Positions 49,675-62,762 of a stretch of DNA of 64,000 nt are shown in pieces; the first letter of the stretch is position 1; each line of letters starts with the position of its first letter. The DNA is from Atherinomorus stipes (taxonomy: Eukaryota; Chordata; Actinopteri; Atheriniformes; Atherinidae): NCBI GenBank assembly GCA_023101725.1, contig JALJCO010000110.1, positions 186,001 to 250,000 of the forward strand, read 5' to 3'. The translations under genes were made by a program, and so were the position numbers. The notes under the pieces were generated by a model. That model was not told where the DNA came from. It saw only the letters and a program-made list of their open reading frames with translations, and ran no database searches.

Positions 49675-52600
49675 CTAATGAGGCAGCGGCACCAGGATAT
49701 CCACGTAGTTGATAGGGAAGAAGCCCGACTGGCCGTTGATCATGCCCTCGTACCAGTTGTCGTCGATCTGATTGGTCAGGGTGATGACATCGCCCTCCTT
49801 GAAGCCCAGTTCGCCTTCGTTCTCTGGCTCGAAGTCGTACAGGGCTCGACAACACGGCTGGTCCATGGGCGCTGTGGGGGGTTGGAGACAAAGACATGTA
49901 GTCAACTTAAAGGTACAGTATGTAAAAAATCAAAAATCAATGGTCGAGAAATGTGATATCTGAGTCAAAACTTGTGTTTCTATTGATGTGCAATCGCTGC
50001 ACTAGAATAGCTGTTACATGTTTATTTTCTTAGAATTAGTCATTTATATCTACTTGCTGGGCGGTGCACATATGAAGGCTGCCATATTTGTTCCACCATT
50101 TTTACTACGGTGTTCCTGAATGGACAAAACACTGTGTGTGAATTGAGAACCCTCTAAATTTTAAAACTGCTGTACCAGCTTTGTGTAATGGAAATTAGAG
50201 CACTGTTTGGGACAAGTAATGCCTTAAAAGACATAAAAAATAGTTACTCAGTCCAATCATAGCTACACCTGAGACCACTGATCCACTAACAGACGAAAAC
50301 AGCTTTATGTCTGGGAGAATTTTGGACACATCTTTTCTTTCAAATACCCATCTTTACCACTAGATGTCAGTAATTCTTACATATTGTACCTTTAACGATA
50401 AAGCAGAGGCTTAAGCCCTGCATCCACCCAGGGGTCAAACTCAGGACAGGATAGTTTGGTTTGGTAATCCCTGAGCACTGTTGTGTTTCCACAGCTAACT
50501 GTACTCGGAGATCTGGGGGGGGTCGTTATCCGCCGACTGTTACATAATGAGGTGACTGGTACTTGAAACAAAAAGGTCCATAAAAGTCCACAAAAACTCA
50601 GCAATATTCCTCCATACTTCTCGTCCAATGTAATCCAAATGTCCTGAGTGGGAAAACGTCCAGAATTTACTGGAAACCACATAATTTAGGAAACTTTTTT
50701 ATAGCCTAAACAGTAGAACGTCGTACTTTCTTGATGCGCGCTCATGCGAGTTCACGACACTACGGAAGCCACGGCAGACCAGGTTGCGCGTTCTTACTTT
50801 CTTTTAATAAATAGCCAACCCCTCTTGTGTTTGTCCGCTCTTAGCACCATGTAATCAGCAAATTTCTTCTTCTACGCTTGCATTATCGGCAGAGTAGGCA
50901 CTGAATGCAACCACTTCCGCAGTGTCATGAACTCGCATGAGTGCGCATCGGGGAAGTACAATGTTCTACTGTTTAAGCTATAAAAATCTACTAAATGATG
51001 TGTTTTCCAGTAAATTCTGGACACTTACCACTCAGGACACTTGGATTACATTGGACGAGCAGTATGGAGGAACATTGCTGAGTTTTTGTGGACTTTTATG
51101 GACCTTTTTGTTTCGAGCACAGGTCACCTCCATTATATGAAAGTCGGCGGGTAACAAAAATCCCCCGGATCTCCGGCTGCATTTGAAATATTAAAAAAGT
51201 ACTCCAGAGTTTTGCTCAGCATGAGGGTGAGTAGAACATGAAGAAACACCATTCTGTGGGTGTACTATCCCTTTAAGCGGTTTCTGCAGGGCCGACTGCT
51301 TCCTTGCTGGGTAGGCTGCTTCTGTGGGCAACGTTGTTGCCATGTGGGGGTGGTTATGACTAGTTTGCAGGAATATTAAGGTAGGTGGCAAGTGTTGAAA
51401 TAACATCCATGTGAATTCAAGGATGCAAATTTTCCCAGAACACTGAACAGTAACATCAGTGTTGTTACTGGTCTGTATTTATGTAAAAACAGCTGATTAC
51501 AATCCACCTTTTGCCCATGAAGTCTTTTTGGAACAAGGCAAACACCAACTGACGAAAAAAACTTAAAATAAAACTATTTGTATTTTTTTAATGTATAGTT
51601 TTTGTATCAACAACTTAGCAGTTTACATCAACAAGACTTCAGTGAAGCACTAAGAAAAGTGAAGTCCTGTCATGGCTAACTGCAGTATAAAACCACTGCA
51701 TGCAAACACAAACCCAAAGACTTCAGGTTTAACTGCAAAATAAAACAGTAAAAATATATTTGAACCACTGATTCTTCAGGTCTGAGTCCTTGATATGTTG
51801 ATGCCACTAGGTCGTGTACATATCAACTATTTTTTTCACCATTAGAAATAGACAAACTCCTCCAAAAACCAAGCCATGCACAGCCTTCAGAGATTATTTT
51901 ACACTTTATATGACTGCAAACAGCTTGAAGTGAGAGCAGCTGATCCACTCTCAGTGTCCAGCTCTGGTCCTTGAGGGATTAGATGCTTCCCTGCTCCAGC
52001 ACACCTGATTTAAATTAAATATCTCTCTTTAACAGCTTGTTCTGACTCATCAGTCTGATTCAGGTGTTGCAGGAAACATCCAAAACCTGCAGGACGGCGC
52101 CCTCAAGGACTGACTTGGGGAAAATTGGTTGTTGTCAGCCCTTTTCTGGCTGGCACGGACTTGAAGCCAATCAGCATTTGATTAACACGTCGCTTCACCT
52201 CTGAAGCTGTTAGCTTCTATTGCAGAACTGCACGTCTGTCAATGTTAGAATTAAACTGACCTACAGGAAACAGCCGATACCTGAGTGGACGTATGAACAG
52301 ATCCTAACTAAACTATCTATCCTCAGCTCTAAATGGCTTTGTGAAGAGGACATCAGCCTCTTGGTGGGCTTAATGCAATTATTTTACATTTAAATGTGCT
52401 TAAAAGTTTACACACCCTCCCATTAAAGACGGGAAAAGAAACAGCCGCCTGTGAAATAAGTTGAAATTGAGAAAAGTAATAATAAATAAAAATTCTATGA
52501 AATTAATGACACGGATTTTGAATTGTGGTTAAAAAAAATATTAAAAACAAACAAAGAAAAAAAAAAAAAACAAGCAAACAAACATGATGGGGCTCCTGAA

Positions 52601-52746
52601 TTAAATTTCCCCTGAGCAACACTTTGAGCCAGTCACTGCAATCAGGTGTTTTCTGTAACGTCCAATCAAACGTCTGCACCTTTTGACAGGTATTTTGGTC
52701 CACTGGTCATGAGCAAGGTACTCTAATTTGTCAATATAAGTGTATG

Positions 52747-52777
<31 letters not shown>

Positions 52778-55700
52778 TTTTACATCAAAATTCAAAATCA
52801 ATATTTAATTTGACTAAATTATAATTTAGCAAATTCTTATTCATTATTACTGTCTTAGTTAGTTATTTAAATAACTATTGTGAATTTAGCCTTTTCCGTA
52901 GTGGAATGGTATGTAAATTTTAAGTTTTTTTTCTGCTTTGGAATGAGATCGAGCTTCGATACAGTATGTAAGATTTTCTGACATCTAGTGGTAAAGACAG
53001 GTATTTGAAAGAGAAGATGCTTTCTTTTAAATGACTTCATATTCCAGCACTGTTGTGAATGTATGGTGGCCGTTAGTGGCCAAAATTCTCCCAGACATAA
53101 AGATGTTTTCATCTGAGAGTGGGTCCAGTGGTCTCAGGTGTAGCTATGACAGAACTATGAGTAACTACTTTTATTGTCTTTTAAGACATTACTGATCCCA
53201 AACGGTGCTCTAATTCCCATTAAACAAAGCTGGAACAGCAGTTTTAAAGTTCAGAGGGTTCTTACTTCCCACGCATTGTTTTGTCCATTCAGGGACACCG
53301 TAGTAAAAATGGTGGAACAAACATGGCAGCCTCCACGCATGTGCACCTGCAGCAAGTAGATATAAATGACTAATTCTAAGAAAAAAAAACACAACAGTTA
53401 TTCTAGTGCAGCGATTACACATCAAATGAAGCACAGTTTTAAAATATTTATCAAATTTTCTGCCATTGACCTTTGACCTTTTACATACTGTACCTTTAAG
53501 TGCAAGTATACATGATAATGTCAACAACTAAAGTGGATTAAAGGACTGCATACGTGAAATTATTTTTCCTGGAATGAATCTAGGTTTCGTGTGTTGGGCT
53601 GAGCCTCGGCTACGTCCAGGCACGGAGCAGCTTACCTGGTGATCTTCCGGGAGATTTGGCAGAGTGAATCCCTCCATTGTGGCTCTCGCTGGGTGGCAGC
53701 AGCTCCAGGGTCATTCTGGGTTTAGGAGTGTACTCCTTCCTCGGTTTACTGGACACTTCTTTTATCCTGGGGAAAAGCCAGACCGTCAGACCTGTTTTTA
53801 CCGGCTTCGTCTATGCTAAGCAGGAGGACCGAGCAGTACCTGTCTTCCACCTTGCTGGTTAGCTGTTGGAGGATTTCGGCAGAGCGGCTGTGGTACTCCA
53901 ACTGAGCCTGGACCAGCGCTGCCAGCTGGCTCACCTGCTCGATCTGCAACACACATGCACATGTTTGCTGTCCCACCACTGAGCCTGCCTCAGGCCCATG
54001 CTGGGACCAGGTCTGGCATGGTCCAGCAGGGCACAGCACTGCTCCCTTTTGTTTTCACTGCTGCAGTTTTAAACAAGCAGCAATCTGGCTGAAAATGTGT
54101 CTCTATGGCAACAGGAGAAGCAATTCAAAAACATCAGAAACGTGAAATCATTTATAGCTTTTGTGAGGATGGTTTCTTCCATCAGGAACTTTATGATTGT
54201 TTGTGAATATTTTTCTGTTACATAGGCTATTTTTCCATTTTCTGGGAGTAAATGTGATAAGTTTTTCTGATTTAAATAGCTTTTCAAGTCTTTTTTCTGT
54301 ACTGAGCAGAGAAATTTAACCATTTTCAGCTGTCATATAGCACCAGTTTAGAGTGTCCTTACGTCGCTCTCCAGCAGGTTGAACATGCTCTGCTCTGCGA
54401 TTTCTTTGCTCTCGTCAAACTTCTCCAGCGCCTGTTTGATTTCGTCGTCCTGAACTTTCCCCTGACGTTTCTTCTTGTAGTCGAAGTCCAGACGCCGGCC
54501 CTCCATCTTCTTCAAGTGATGCTGCATTGGAGGAGGAAATCCTGCATGTGAATTACTGAGATCTTAAAAGCATCTGCACAGTAACTTTAAGCTCCAATCC
54601 CTCAGTCTAGCTCTTTGAAAGGTCCAGTAATCATTCAATTTTTATGCCTGTTGTATATTAACCCTTTCATGCAGGATTTTTTTAAGTGCTGCATGCTTTT
54701 TACATAAATTTCACTTTTCCAGACATTACAGTGATGGTTGTCGTCCTGTACAAAATTATAATTGAGTGAAATTAAATATTGCTTTTGAATTGTGGTTGGA
54801 AATAATAATTAAAAAAAAAAAACCAAATGAACAAATGTGTCCCAGACACATTAGAGCATTTTCCCCATGAACAGTGGACCAACATACCTGTCAACCTGTC
54901 AACATTAGAGAAAACACCTGATTTGATTTGATTTGACAATATTTATTCTTTCTTTTTTTTTCTCTCTTTTCCCTTCCCTCTTCCTCTCATGGTAATGTAT
55001 TACATCCATCATTTAAAAACTACAATCCAAAAACATTACAAAATAATAATAGAACACATTCCATGCAAAAAAAACAGAAAAAAATAGAGAAAAAAAAGAA
55101 AAGAAAGAAAAAAAGAAAAGAATAGGAGTAGGAAGAAGAATAAATTCTTATAAGCTCCTACCCCAATCTTCTCATAAGATAACAAATCAGACCGAACATT
55201 TGTGCTTTAAAACTAAAAAAAAGAAAATAATATATATATATATATATATATAAATATATTTCAATTTTGACATTCATTTCCATATAACTGAAAGACTTCT
55301 TGTTTGTACTTGTGTCTAAACTGATAAATAGTACAACAACATTTTAAATCATTGTTCAGAGAATTCCAGTATTTCACTCCAACTACTGAAACACACATCT
55401 GTTTGAGAGTGGTTCTTGCAAAAGGATGTTTAAAATCATATTTCCTTCTGGCTGTCTGACTGTTTGTTGTAAAAAGTGTTTGCAGGACAGGTGGCAACAG
55501 GCTGTATTTTGCTTTATATAAAACTAATAATGTCTGTAAAACAACCATATCTTTCAGTTTTAACAGTCCTGACTTCAAAAAAAGTGCTGTAGTATGCCCT
55601 TTCGGAGCAGACCTATTAATGACTCTTATGGCCCTCTTTTGTACAATAAATAAAGGCATTAAATTTGTAATATATGTATTTCCCCAAACCTCCAAACAAT

Positions 55701-56447
55701 AATTCAAATATGGCAGTATCAAAGAGCAATAAAGTATTCTCATTGCTGCATAATTTAGCACATATTTAACTTTGCTCAAAACAGCAATATTTTTACAAAC
55801 TTTCTTTTTTACATATGCTATGTGTGACTTCCATTTTAATTTCTCATCTATAAGTACCCCTAAAAATCTAAATTCAGACACCCTCTCAATACTAATTCCA
55901 TCTAGACTCAAGTTAACATATTCAGGAAATTTTTGATTAGTAAACAACATGAACTTTGTTTTGCTTAAATTAATGGAGAGTTTATTTTTGTTAAACCATT
56001 TTTGAAGCAGCCCCATTTCTTGCTCAACAGTTTTTAGCAATATTTCCAAGTTCTTTCCAGACACAAAAAAATTTGTATCATCTGCAAAGAGTACAAAACT
56101 TAGTATTTTTGATTGATCACAGAGGTCATTAATATATAAAATAAAAAATTTAGGCCCAAGTACCGAGCCTTGAGGAACTCCACATGAAATTCTTTTAATT
56201 GAACACTGCAATCAAATTTAATTTGATTGCCCCAAAGTTTTTGCTTTGGAGTCCCATCATGCTTGTTTACTTGTTTTATTTTATTTGATTATATTTCTTT
56301 CAAACCACAATCCAAAGTCAATGTCATGATTTTCATAGAATTTTTATTTATTTTTACTTTTGTCAATTTAATCGTATTTCCCTGACAGCTGATTTTTTTC
56401 CTTCATTAATTTTGAGGGTATGAATAATTTTGAGGACGACTGTTTAT

Positions 56448-56481
<34 letters not shown>

Positions 56482-59400
56482 TAGGGCTGCAACGGTATGT
56501 GTATTTGAGTTGAACCGATCATTACATTATTCTCCGTTTGGCACGAACCTGTACCGAATGGTTGGGCGCAGGATTTGTTTATTTAGCTGTTTGTTTTTTT
56601 GTGCCACCGGATGTAACTGAATGACGAGCCAGTTAAACTTCACCTCCAAATGGTGCAGCGCTTACCATCTTGTTTCTAACAACTCGTAACAACATGGGAC
56701 GTGAGCTTGTTGAGCTAGAGGAAGCGCGTCAAGCCTCCAGTCCTCGTCTGGGGGCACTTCGGTTTTAGATGAAGAGGGAGAAAAAAAAATTGCAGACATT
56801 GCAGAGCTGCGGTCAGGTATGCACAGAAACACTTCCATCGTGCTAGCGCATCTACAGCTACACGACACAAGTGTGAATGTTACTGGTACAACGAGAAAAC
56901 TGACTAATTTGGTGCAAACAAGTGTATAAACAGCAGTATGTTACTTATTTATGCATTTTTTTATTCAGGCAATCTGACCAGAAGAGGAAAATGCTGTGAT
57001 GTTTAGTTTCTGTGATGAGGATGAGTGAAAAGAAAGTGGAGCTGTTTCTGTTAAATGCTGCTCTTAAAACTCAGACAGTGTCACTTTAGATGTGAAAGCA
57101 TGTTTTTTTTTCTATTTTTCATTGAAAAGTGTAAAAACAAACAAACAAACAAACAAACAAAAAAAAACACGGCAGGATTTGATTCTAAAATATTTTCTTA
57201 CTTTATTTTTTCTTCATTCGAACAATATGCCAAAAATACGAATACAAAAAAACAGCTTTGACGTTAAATTTTTGTGAACTTGTTGATATTTGTGGTTTTT
57301 TTCCATTACTGTACCGAGAAAAACACGAACCGTGACTTGTGTACCGAGGTATATACTAACGGGATATATTTACATACCGGCAATATCTGTATTGGTTTTG
57401 ACCAAACTTGGTATTTGTTTAAGTAGAAGGAATTAGCATTGCGTGATTCAACTGAAACATCCAACATTCATGACATAATAATGTAGCTGGAGCATAAACT
57501 TTTTACATTTTCTGTAAAGTTTACCCGGAAGTTGAATACCCCCCCCAGCATTTTGCGGGTGATATTTAACCTGTAGTGAGTAGCAGCGTAATGACTCACT
57601 ACTGGCCACTGAAGTGTCTAACGTATACTCACCTGTATCTCTTTCAGGTCTTTGTCGTGGAGGTTCTGCAGCGGGTCAATAAAGTTTTGTTTGACCTCCA
57701 TATCCAAAGCATCTTTCACCTCTCCAAGCTCCTTCATGGCCTCACCAGCATCGATGAGGACCAGGCCTGGATGGTGGGATGAAAATGAAATGAAGAGAAG
57801 GAAAACTGGACTGTGAGGCCACATTCCATTTCCTCCGGCTGGCTCTTCCATAGCGATGCACAATATTGGAATTTAGGCCGATATCCGATATGCCAATATG
57901 TTAAAACTCATATGGCTGATAACCGATATTGATACCGATATAAGCAATCATTGCAAATAGCAGTTTTGTTATCCGTTTCCGACGCTTTGAAAAATAGGGG
58001 TGGGAAAAAATGTCGATACATTGAAATATCGATATATTTTATATGCCGATGTCAAATCGATATTTAAAAAGGCAGTATTGATCTATTATCTACATTTTTT
58101 TATACAGATCAAACCATTCTCACACCGTTAATGGATAAAAAGAGGAAATTTCTTGAAGAAATCAGTTACATTTAAACATAAATGCCTCATTTGAAATTAT
58201 TTTAAAGATGTTAGCTGACAGCATAAGCTGGAGATGCAAAACAGCACACAGAGGCAGCACCTATAAAAATTAATAACGCACAATGTTATCAACCTGATAC
58301 CAGTATCAGCCCATACTGACTTGAAAACTGAATATCGATACTGGCCCAATATTGACCCGATATCGGCTGATATATTTTACATTTTATTTGTTTATTTGAT
58401 AGGGACAGAGCATGTAGAAACAGAGAAAAACTTCTAAATACATCAGATTTAGACAAAAGGCTAGTTTTCATCTGTTGTTCCTGGCCAGATCTTAAAAGGC
58501 TCCCTGATATATATTAAAAAAATAAAAAAATAAAAAAATAAAAAAATAAATAAAAAAAAAAAGGCTCCCTGAAATGAGGAAATACAAAAATATCAAATTG
58601 TAAATAAAATTGTTATCATTATAATTAACCACGATGTAACAGGTGAATTTGTGGAATGCTGGGTATTTTAAATATGTTTTTCTTTTTTCTAAATCTGTGG
58701 GGCATAGGAACAATATAAGGCCATGCCCACAGTACAACATCATGACGTCTTTGGCAACTACTGTGTGCAGCAAATACAACAGTTTTTTTTGTTTTTTTTT
58801 TTAAAAATTTTGCTCAAGGGATGAATATCATATCAATTTCAACTTTAATCCTTCAGGGACGATGGTATAAATAGTGGTCTTACATTACTTTTGTTTTTAC
58901 CTTTGTGTTCCACTTTTCAAGCACAACCTCATCAGTGTGAATTTACAGCTTTTTTTAAAAAAATTTTTTGACACACTGTGTTAACACGGTTGGCCTAAAA
59001 CCACACAAAAAACATAAAATATGAGTAGAAAAAAGTCAGGCATTTCATTGTGAAAAGCACAAACTTGTTTCACGAACCATTTTTATAACTTAGAATGCAA
59101 TTGTAGTAGTTAGTTTTTGAATATTTGCAAAAATTTGGCCATCAAAAGAGATATAAAAAACAATTTACATCAAAATGCAGCAAAGTCTAAGGTGTTTTTT
59201 TTCCACCAACTATTTACAAAACAATCAGTTATCACCATAAGATGCCACATGGAGGAATTGCTCCAATCCAAAGTAACAGTTTCTGTCCATCACAAGACAG
59301 AAAGGACATTAAAGGTCTGATATTTCCAGGGTGTGTTAGTCCTCCCATCCACCAGGAGGCAGTAATTCAATCTGCTTTTGGTGAATTTTAGTTACTTCTG

Positions 59401-60600
59401 CCACTTCCTCAGCAACCAAATGCATCATGTTGTCACATAATTTTCTGATTGGCTGATTTTTTTTTTTTTTTTTTTTAACCAACAGTAAAGGGTTTCTTAG
59501 GTTTTTGTGACTTTTTTTTCTTGCTTGCTAGCACTTTCCATGAAATCTGCAGTTTTTACAGTTTTTTTCCTTCACCGTGCGCACATTAAACGTGACTGTA
59601 ATTTCAGCTGGAAAACTAGCTTGTATCATAACTCCGTTATAACTCATGTTGAGCTGCTATGTCATCTTAAATCAGACATGCGATCTGGACGCACTGGCAC
59701 GTCCGTCTGCCCCACAGGGTTAATATTGGTATCGTGGCAGAGCAACAGAAAATTATCGGTAATCTGTATCGGTTGAAATTTTTCATATAGTGCATCACTA
59801 ATAAAACGTGAAAATGAAATCCTTGTTTCCTGTAATAACAACTAAATCTTATTCTCATCAGGAAACTTTTATCCAGTGTTAAATCATTACAAACTGAGCT
59901 TTCTGTGGACAGTTTCCCACTTACCAAAGCAGGATTCTTCTCCTAACTCTCGTCCAAACTTCAACATGGCATCACCTAGGATGGACTCAGCCTGCGGGTA
60001 GCCGGGACCTTTATCCTGCCCACGGATCTTTGACATGGTGTTGATCATGCTCAGCTTGGCTCTGGATGCTGCAAGAAAGCAGAGTTAGGATTCTGAGTGA
60101 TAATCTAAGTTTTCCTTCTTTCCTGTGTGTCCAGCAGTGGTTTGTACCTGGGTTAGGCTGAAGGTACTCTGTAGTTTTGGTCATGATGTCCAGCACTGCT
60201 CTGCTGGTGATGTCCACCTTCTGCAGAGGACAACAAGCCAAGAAAGAACGACATGAGATAGCAACAAACACTGTCCCTCAAACTGACATTTAATGTTTTA
60301 AATTTAAATATCCTTTAAGAAATCTAAAAGTATAAAGCATTTATGAAAAAAGAACAAGTTTAAAAACATAGAAATAGGTTAACATTTTGGTATCAAGGTC
60401 ACCGAATTAATATCTGTTATTGCTTTTAGTTGATCTGCGCCAAAAACACTGGCTCAACTTGCCTGAATATATTTGTGTAAATTACATGGAAGATGTGTGA
60501 AGCCAGAAAAGCCAGAAAAACAGGTCATTACCTTTTCCATTTCTTTAAAGTCATCGTCTAGCTTGGTTCCTTCTGCTCCGCCAACCTTTTCACTGACTTT
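49675..60600 (-). CDS. sh3gl2: Endophilin A1 (SH3-domain GRB2-like 2), exons 2-9; first coding exon not found in the window
   Basis: Endophilin A bends membrane with an N-BAR dimer and recruits dynamin and synaptojanin through its SH3 domain in clathrin-mediated endocytosis, notably at synapses. Exons in transcript order (minus): 60600-60532, 60220-60148, 60068-59925, 57766-57633, 54521-54363, 53943-53840, 53766-53636, 49871-49675 (stop 49677-49675). All are GT-AG and in frame: 336 aa visible. It starts at [18 protein letters not shown], so about 15 N-terminal residues (the amphipathic H0 helix exon) are missing; I found no match for them up to 64000. BAR helices run from KVDITSRAV through [11 protein letters not shown] and [18 protein letters not shown]. 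The proline-containing linker is in 53766-53636. The SH3 domain is at about residues 277-332 ([32 protein letters not shown]), ending VPLPH. The PH ending and the [15 protein letters not shown] segment favour SH3GL2 over SH3GL1 or SH3GL3. Which teleost duplicate (a or b) it is cannot be told. Confidence 0.9.
49911..50391. mobile_element. TTAA-target MITE next to the last sh3gl2 exon
   Basis: 481 bp; termini AGGTACAGTATGTAA / TTACATATTGTACCT; TTAA on both sides (49907-49910, 50392-50395), the target used by piggyBac-type transposases. It ends 39 bp upstream, in transcript order, of sh3gl2 exon 9. A related, more decayed copy is at about 52960-53495. Confidence 0.75.
50400..51276. repeat. Foldback-like repeat in sh3gl2 intron 8
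   Basis: Arms 50556-50690 and about 50945-51140 are reverse complements (AAAAGTCCACAAAAACTC and GAGTTTTTGTGGACTTTT; TATGGAGGAA in both). The right end, TGTACTATCCCTTTAA (51261-51276), ends in TTAA. A related single-orientation copy is at 27354-27841. Confidence 0.55.
52410..52912. mobile_element. Degraded Tc1-type MITE copy
   Basis: Contains the internal modules of the family (AATAAGTTGAAATTGA, CATGATGGGGCTCC, GAGCAACACTTTGAG, ATTTTGGTCCACTG) in the orientation of the 63425 copy, with eroded ends. A TA microsatellite at about 52743-52770 interrupts it. Confidence 0.6.
52960..53495. mobile_element. TTAA-target MITE, second copy
   Basis: Right end CATACTGTACCT followed by TTAA (53496-53499). 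The interior matches the reverse complement of 49911-50391 (GACATCTAGTGGTAAAGA, ATTCTCCCAGACATAAAG). The left end is eroded. It ends 141 bp from sh3gl2 exon 8. Confidence 0.65.
54925..56212 (-). mobile_element. 5'-truncated non-LTR retrotransposon
   Basis: Runs from about 56212 (5' truncation) to a 3' tail of repeated TGATT/AAATC units at about 54917-54940. The coding part is listed separately. ATTTGATT stands at both junctions, a possible target duplication, but it merges with the repeated tail. The 3' UTR is A/T-rich, with a TA microsatellite near 55229-55260. Confidence 0.7.
55261..56211 (-). pseudogene. Reverse transcriptase C-terminal half of a LINE, open 316 codons
   Basis: Copies element RNA into DNA at the target site in intact elements. 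Visible motifs in order: [10 protein letters not shown] near residue 12, then FADDTNFF near residue 43, holding the catalytic DD of the (F/Y)ADD box. [14 protein letters not shown] follows near residue 78 and [15 protein letters not shown] near residue 118, then the conserved C-terminal tail ([10 protein letters not shown]). The palm N-terminus, any endonuclease and ORF1 are lost to 5' truncation, so the first Met is not a real start. The frame is unbroken to its stop, which suggests a fairly recent copy. Jockey/L2/CR1-like non-LTR type; exact clade not assigned. Confidence 0.8.
57855..59803. mobile_element. Composite hAT-like MITE region in sh3gl2 intron 4
   Basis: Left end GCGATGCACAATATTGG and right end CATATAGTGCATCACTA resemble the 22563-24155 element. 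The same inner junction (AAATAGGGGTGGGAAAAAAT at about 57992) begins a second hAT piece whose far end I could not place. The interior also has T/A runs and CCGATATC motifs (58300-58370). No target duplication was found, so the bounds are tentative. Confidence 0.45.
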
Positions 60601-60904
60601 CTGTGAGGAAAAAGCAAAGACGGGGGGAGGAGGTTACATTTTCTGCTCTCAAACACTTCAACACACTGAGACCAAGATGAAAGAAGAAACACAGGCGAGT
60701 GTTGAGAGTCCTAATGGAGAAAAAACTGAGTGCTGATGTGAAAGAAAAGCAGGATGAAGTAGAGAGTTGCTAAAATGGAGGATGGAAGTGCATCTAATTA
60801 TTCATGCCGAAAACCAGGTAGGAAGGCGAGTGCAGAATAATTAGAAATAACATTCGCCTTGCAGATAAACATTAGCTGTGTTTAGACTTTTTAGTTTGGA
60901 TGTT

Positions 60905-62285
60905 TGACATTAGCTTTTTTACTGATATCCAATATATTGATATTGCTTAACTGATATATGCAGACAACTGTGAGGTTGTATCTCTCATATTCTGAGATAT
61001 ACAACCTTTATTCTCCTCTGAGAGCAAAGATCCCAAAATATCCTTCACTCAGTCAGAGGAGTTCATTTTGGACATCTGGCTGCCAGATATCAGATACTAG
61101 CAGGCATAGATGGTTTCCCGTTTACAAAACATTGCAGTTGCGCGCGCAAACAGGGGGGCAGAAAGCCTGTGTTTTGTATTCCAGTCTATGGCCAAACACT
61201 CATATCATTCATAAAAACTTACAGAAACCTGACGAAACAAACAGAGATCGTTCTGTTTTAAATTATATTGAATAAATCTGTATTTTAATGACGAATAAAG
61301 AAATACCGACGCAGCGTTGCTGTGTTATATTTCTATTACCATTTCCAAACTTGGCAAGGGAGTCATCACCCGGAAACAGCGTTTTTCTTGTTAAAACATG
61401 GATATTATTCGTGTTGGACCTCATTTGAAATTTGCCTGAAAAACCTGAGTTAGAAAGCGGCTTAAACTTTCGTTTAGACTCTTTGTTAAAACCAAAATGG
61501 TCCCAACAGTCTGCTGTCTGCAGGAGGTTCAGCTCCGTGTCGTCCTCACCTCCTCCATACAGGAGCAACTTTCACTAGTTTGGGATTAAACCAGGCAAAG
61601 ACGACATCATCACTACGTTTGGAAAGGAGGTGATCAGTCACGCCTACTGTCCTATTTTCACCATTTTCAACTGTTCACATGCATTAATGTTTTCATTTTT
61701 GCAACAGAACAAATACCAGGACTGAAACATGATATTTCCCAGACACTTTCACGTCATATCTTGACCTCATCTGCATTAAAAGTTGAGTCTTGTACGTAAA
61801 ACACACGTCTTCTCATAGTTCTTAATGCTTTTCCTGTGTTTTCCTGCCCCCTGGTTGGTGCGCATCCTATCTGTGACGTTGCTCAGAAACCAATCTATTA
61901 GCCAACATGTGGCTAATTATAATGTTTCTGACAACTTGGTAACTTAACCAACAACTTAAAACCAGACATAGTATAAGCACCTTAAAAGCAAGTCAGTCTG
62001 TAGCAGCAGCAGCTGCACCGTAGTCACATGACTCTGAAAGGAATGCTGGGATACGAAGTTCTTCCATAATAATAATCCTTTTCTACTTCCACTGCTAATG
62101 AAACAAGATTCGGAAATATTTCCTAACAGAACAATGATATCTTGCAAGATTTCATTAGTAAAAATATCGGTAAAAAAAAACATTTAAATAAAAAAATAAA
62201 AAAAAATAAAAGAAACAATACCAATGTTTTCCAATATCCCATTTAAATGATATCGGCCAATAATATCAGACATCTGCTTTAGAAT
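60905..62285. mobile_element. hAT-like MITE in sh3gl2 intron 1, interrupted
   Basis: Closely related to 10109-11357 (shared blocks at 60960-61105 and 61898-62060, such as ATCCCAAAATATCC and GCCAACATGTGGCTAATTAT). At about 61106-61899 a different element with inverted ends TAGATGGTTTC and GAAACCAATCTA is inserted; the 10109 copy reads straight through this point near 10344. Confidence 0.6.
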
Positions 62286-62304
62286 GTTAATAACAAATAA
62301 GTAT

Positions 62305-62754
62305 TAGGGCTGTCAACGAATAATCTAAATTCAAATATATATTTGAATATCAAGAAAAACCAGAGATTCGGATGTGAAAATTAATATTAGAATATTAAAT
62401 AAACAGCAGGAAAAATGGCCTACACTGGTCTGATTATAGGCCGACTGTTTCAAGTTGTTCCATGTTTATTACAGCTTACTCGGAGCATTCAATGTTTGTT
62501 CATTTAATTTCAATTTGGGGGGGGGGGGGGGGGGGGGGGGGGGCTGCAGTGAGTTCATTTTGTAATGTCCTAGCCATTGTTAAGGTTGTTAATATTGAAA
62601 TAATAATTAAAAAAAAACTGTACAAGTAGTTATGTCTTGTATTAGTTTGTCCTATTGGCATAATGCTCAAATGGATATTCGAATATATTCAAATTATTTG
62701 TTCATTTTTGAACAAATATTCAAACAACGTTTTGGAGCGATTTTGACAGCCCTA
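62305..62754. mobile_element. hAT MITE with perfect 8-bp duplication
   Basis: 450 bp; termini TAGGGCTGTCAACGAATA and, inverted, TAGGGCTGTCAAAATCG; duplication ATAAGTAT (62297-62304, 62755-62762). Subterminal ATTCGAATAT-like repeats. Contains a poly-G run (about 62517-62543). Confidence 0.8.
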
Positions 62755-62762
62755 ATAAGTAT

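Larger units (their letters stand above)
54738..56442. mobile_element. Tc1-type MITE interrupted by a LINE
   Basis: The left part (to about 54915) has GTCGTCCTGTACAAAATTAT and the family modules CCCAGACACATTAGAG and ACAGTGGACCAACATACCTG. The right part (from about 56213) has CCCATCATGCTTGTTTAC and ends GAATAATTTTGAGGACGACTG. The LINE occupies the middle. Confidence 0.65.

Noticed and set aside
57092..57277. Lys/Asn-rich open frame
   Set aside because: Comes from an AAAC microsatellite in sh3gl2 intron 5.
49675..60600. Assignment as sh3gl1 or sh3gl3
   Set aside because: The SH3 end (VPLPH), FKEGD and the BAR segment [15 protein letters not shown] match remembered SH3GL2 better; sh3gl1 has SCKALYDF and LPQ, sh3gl3 has QTFIDPLQ.
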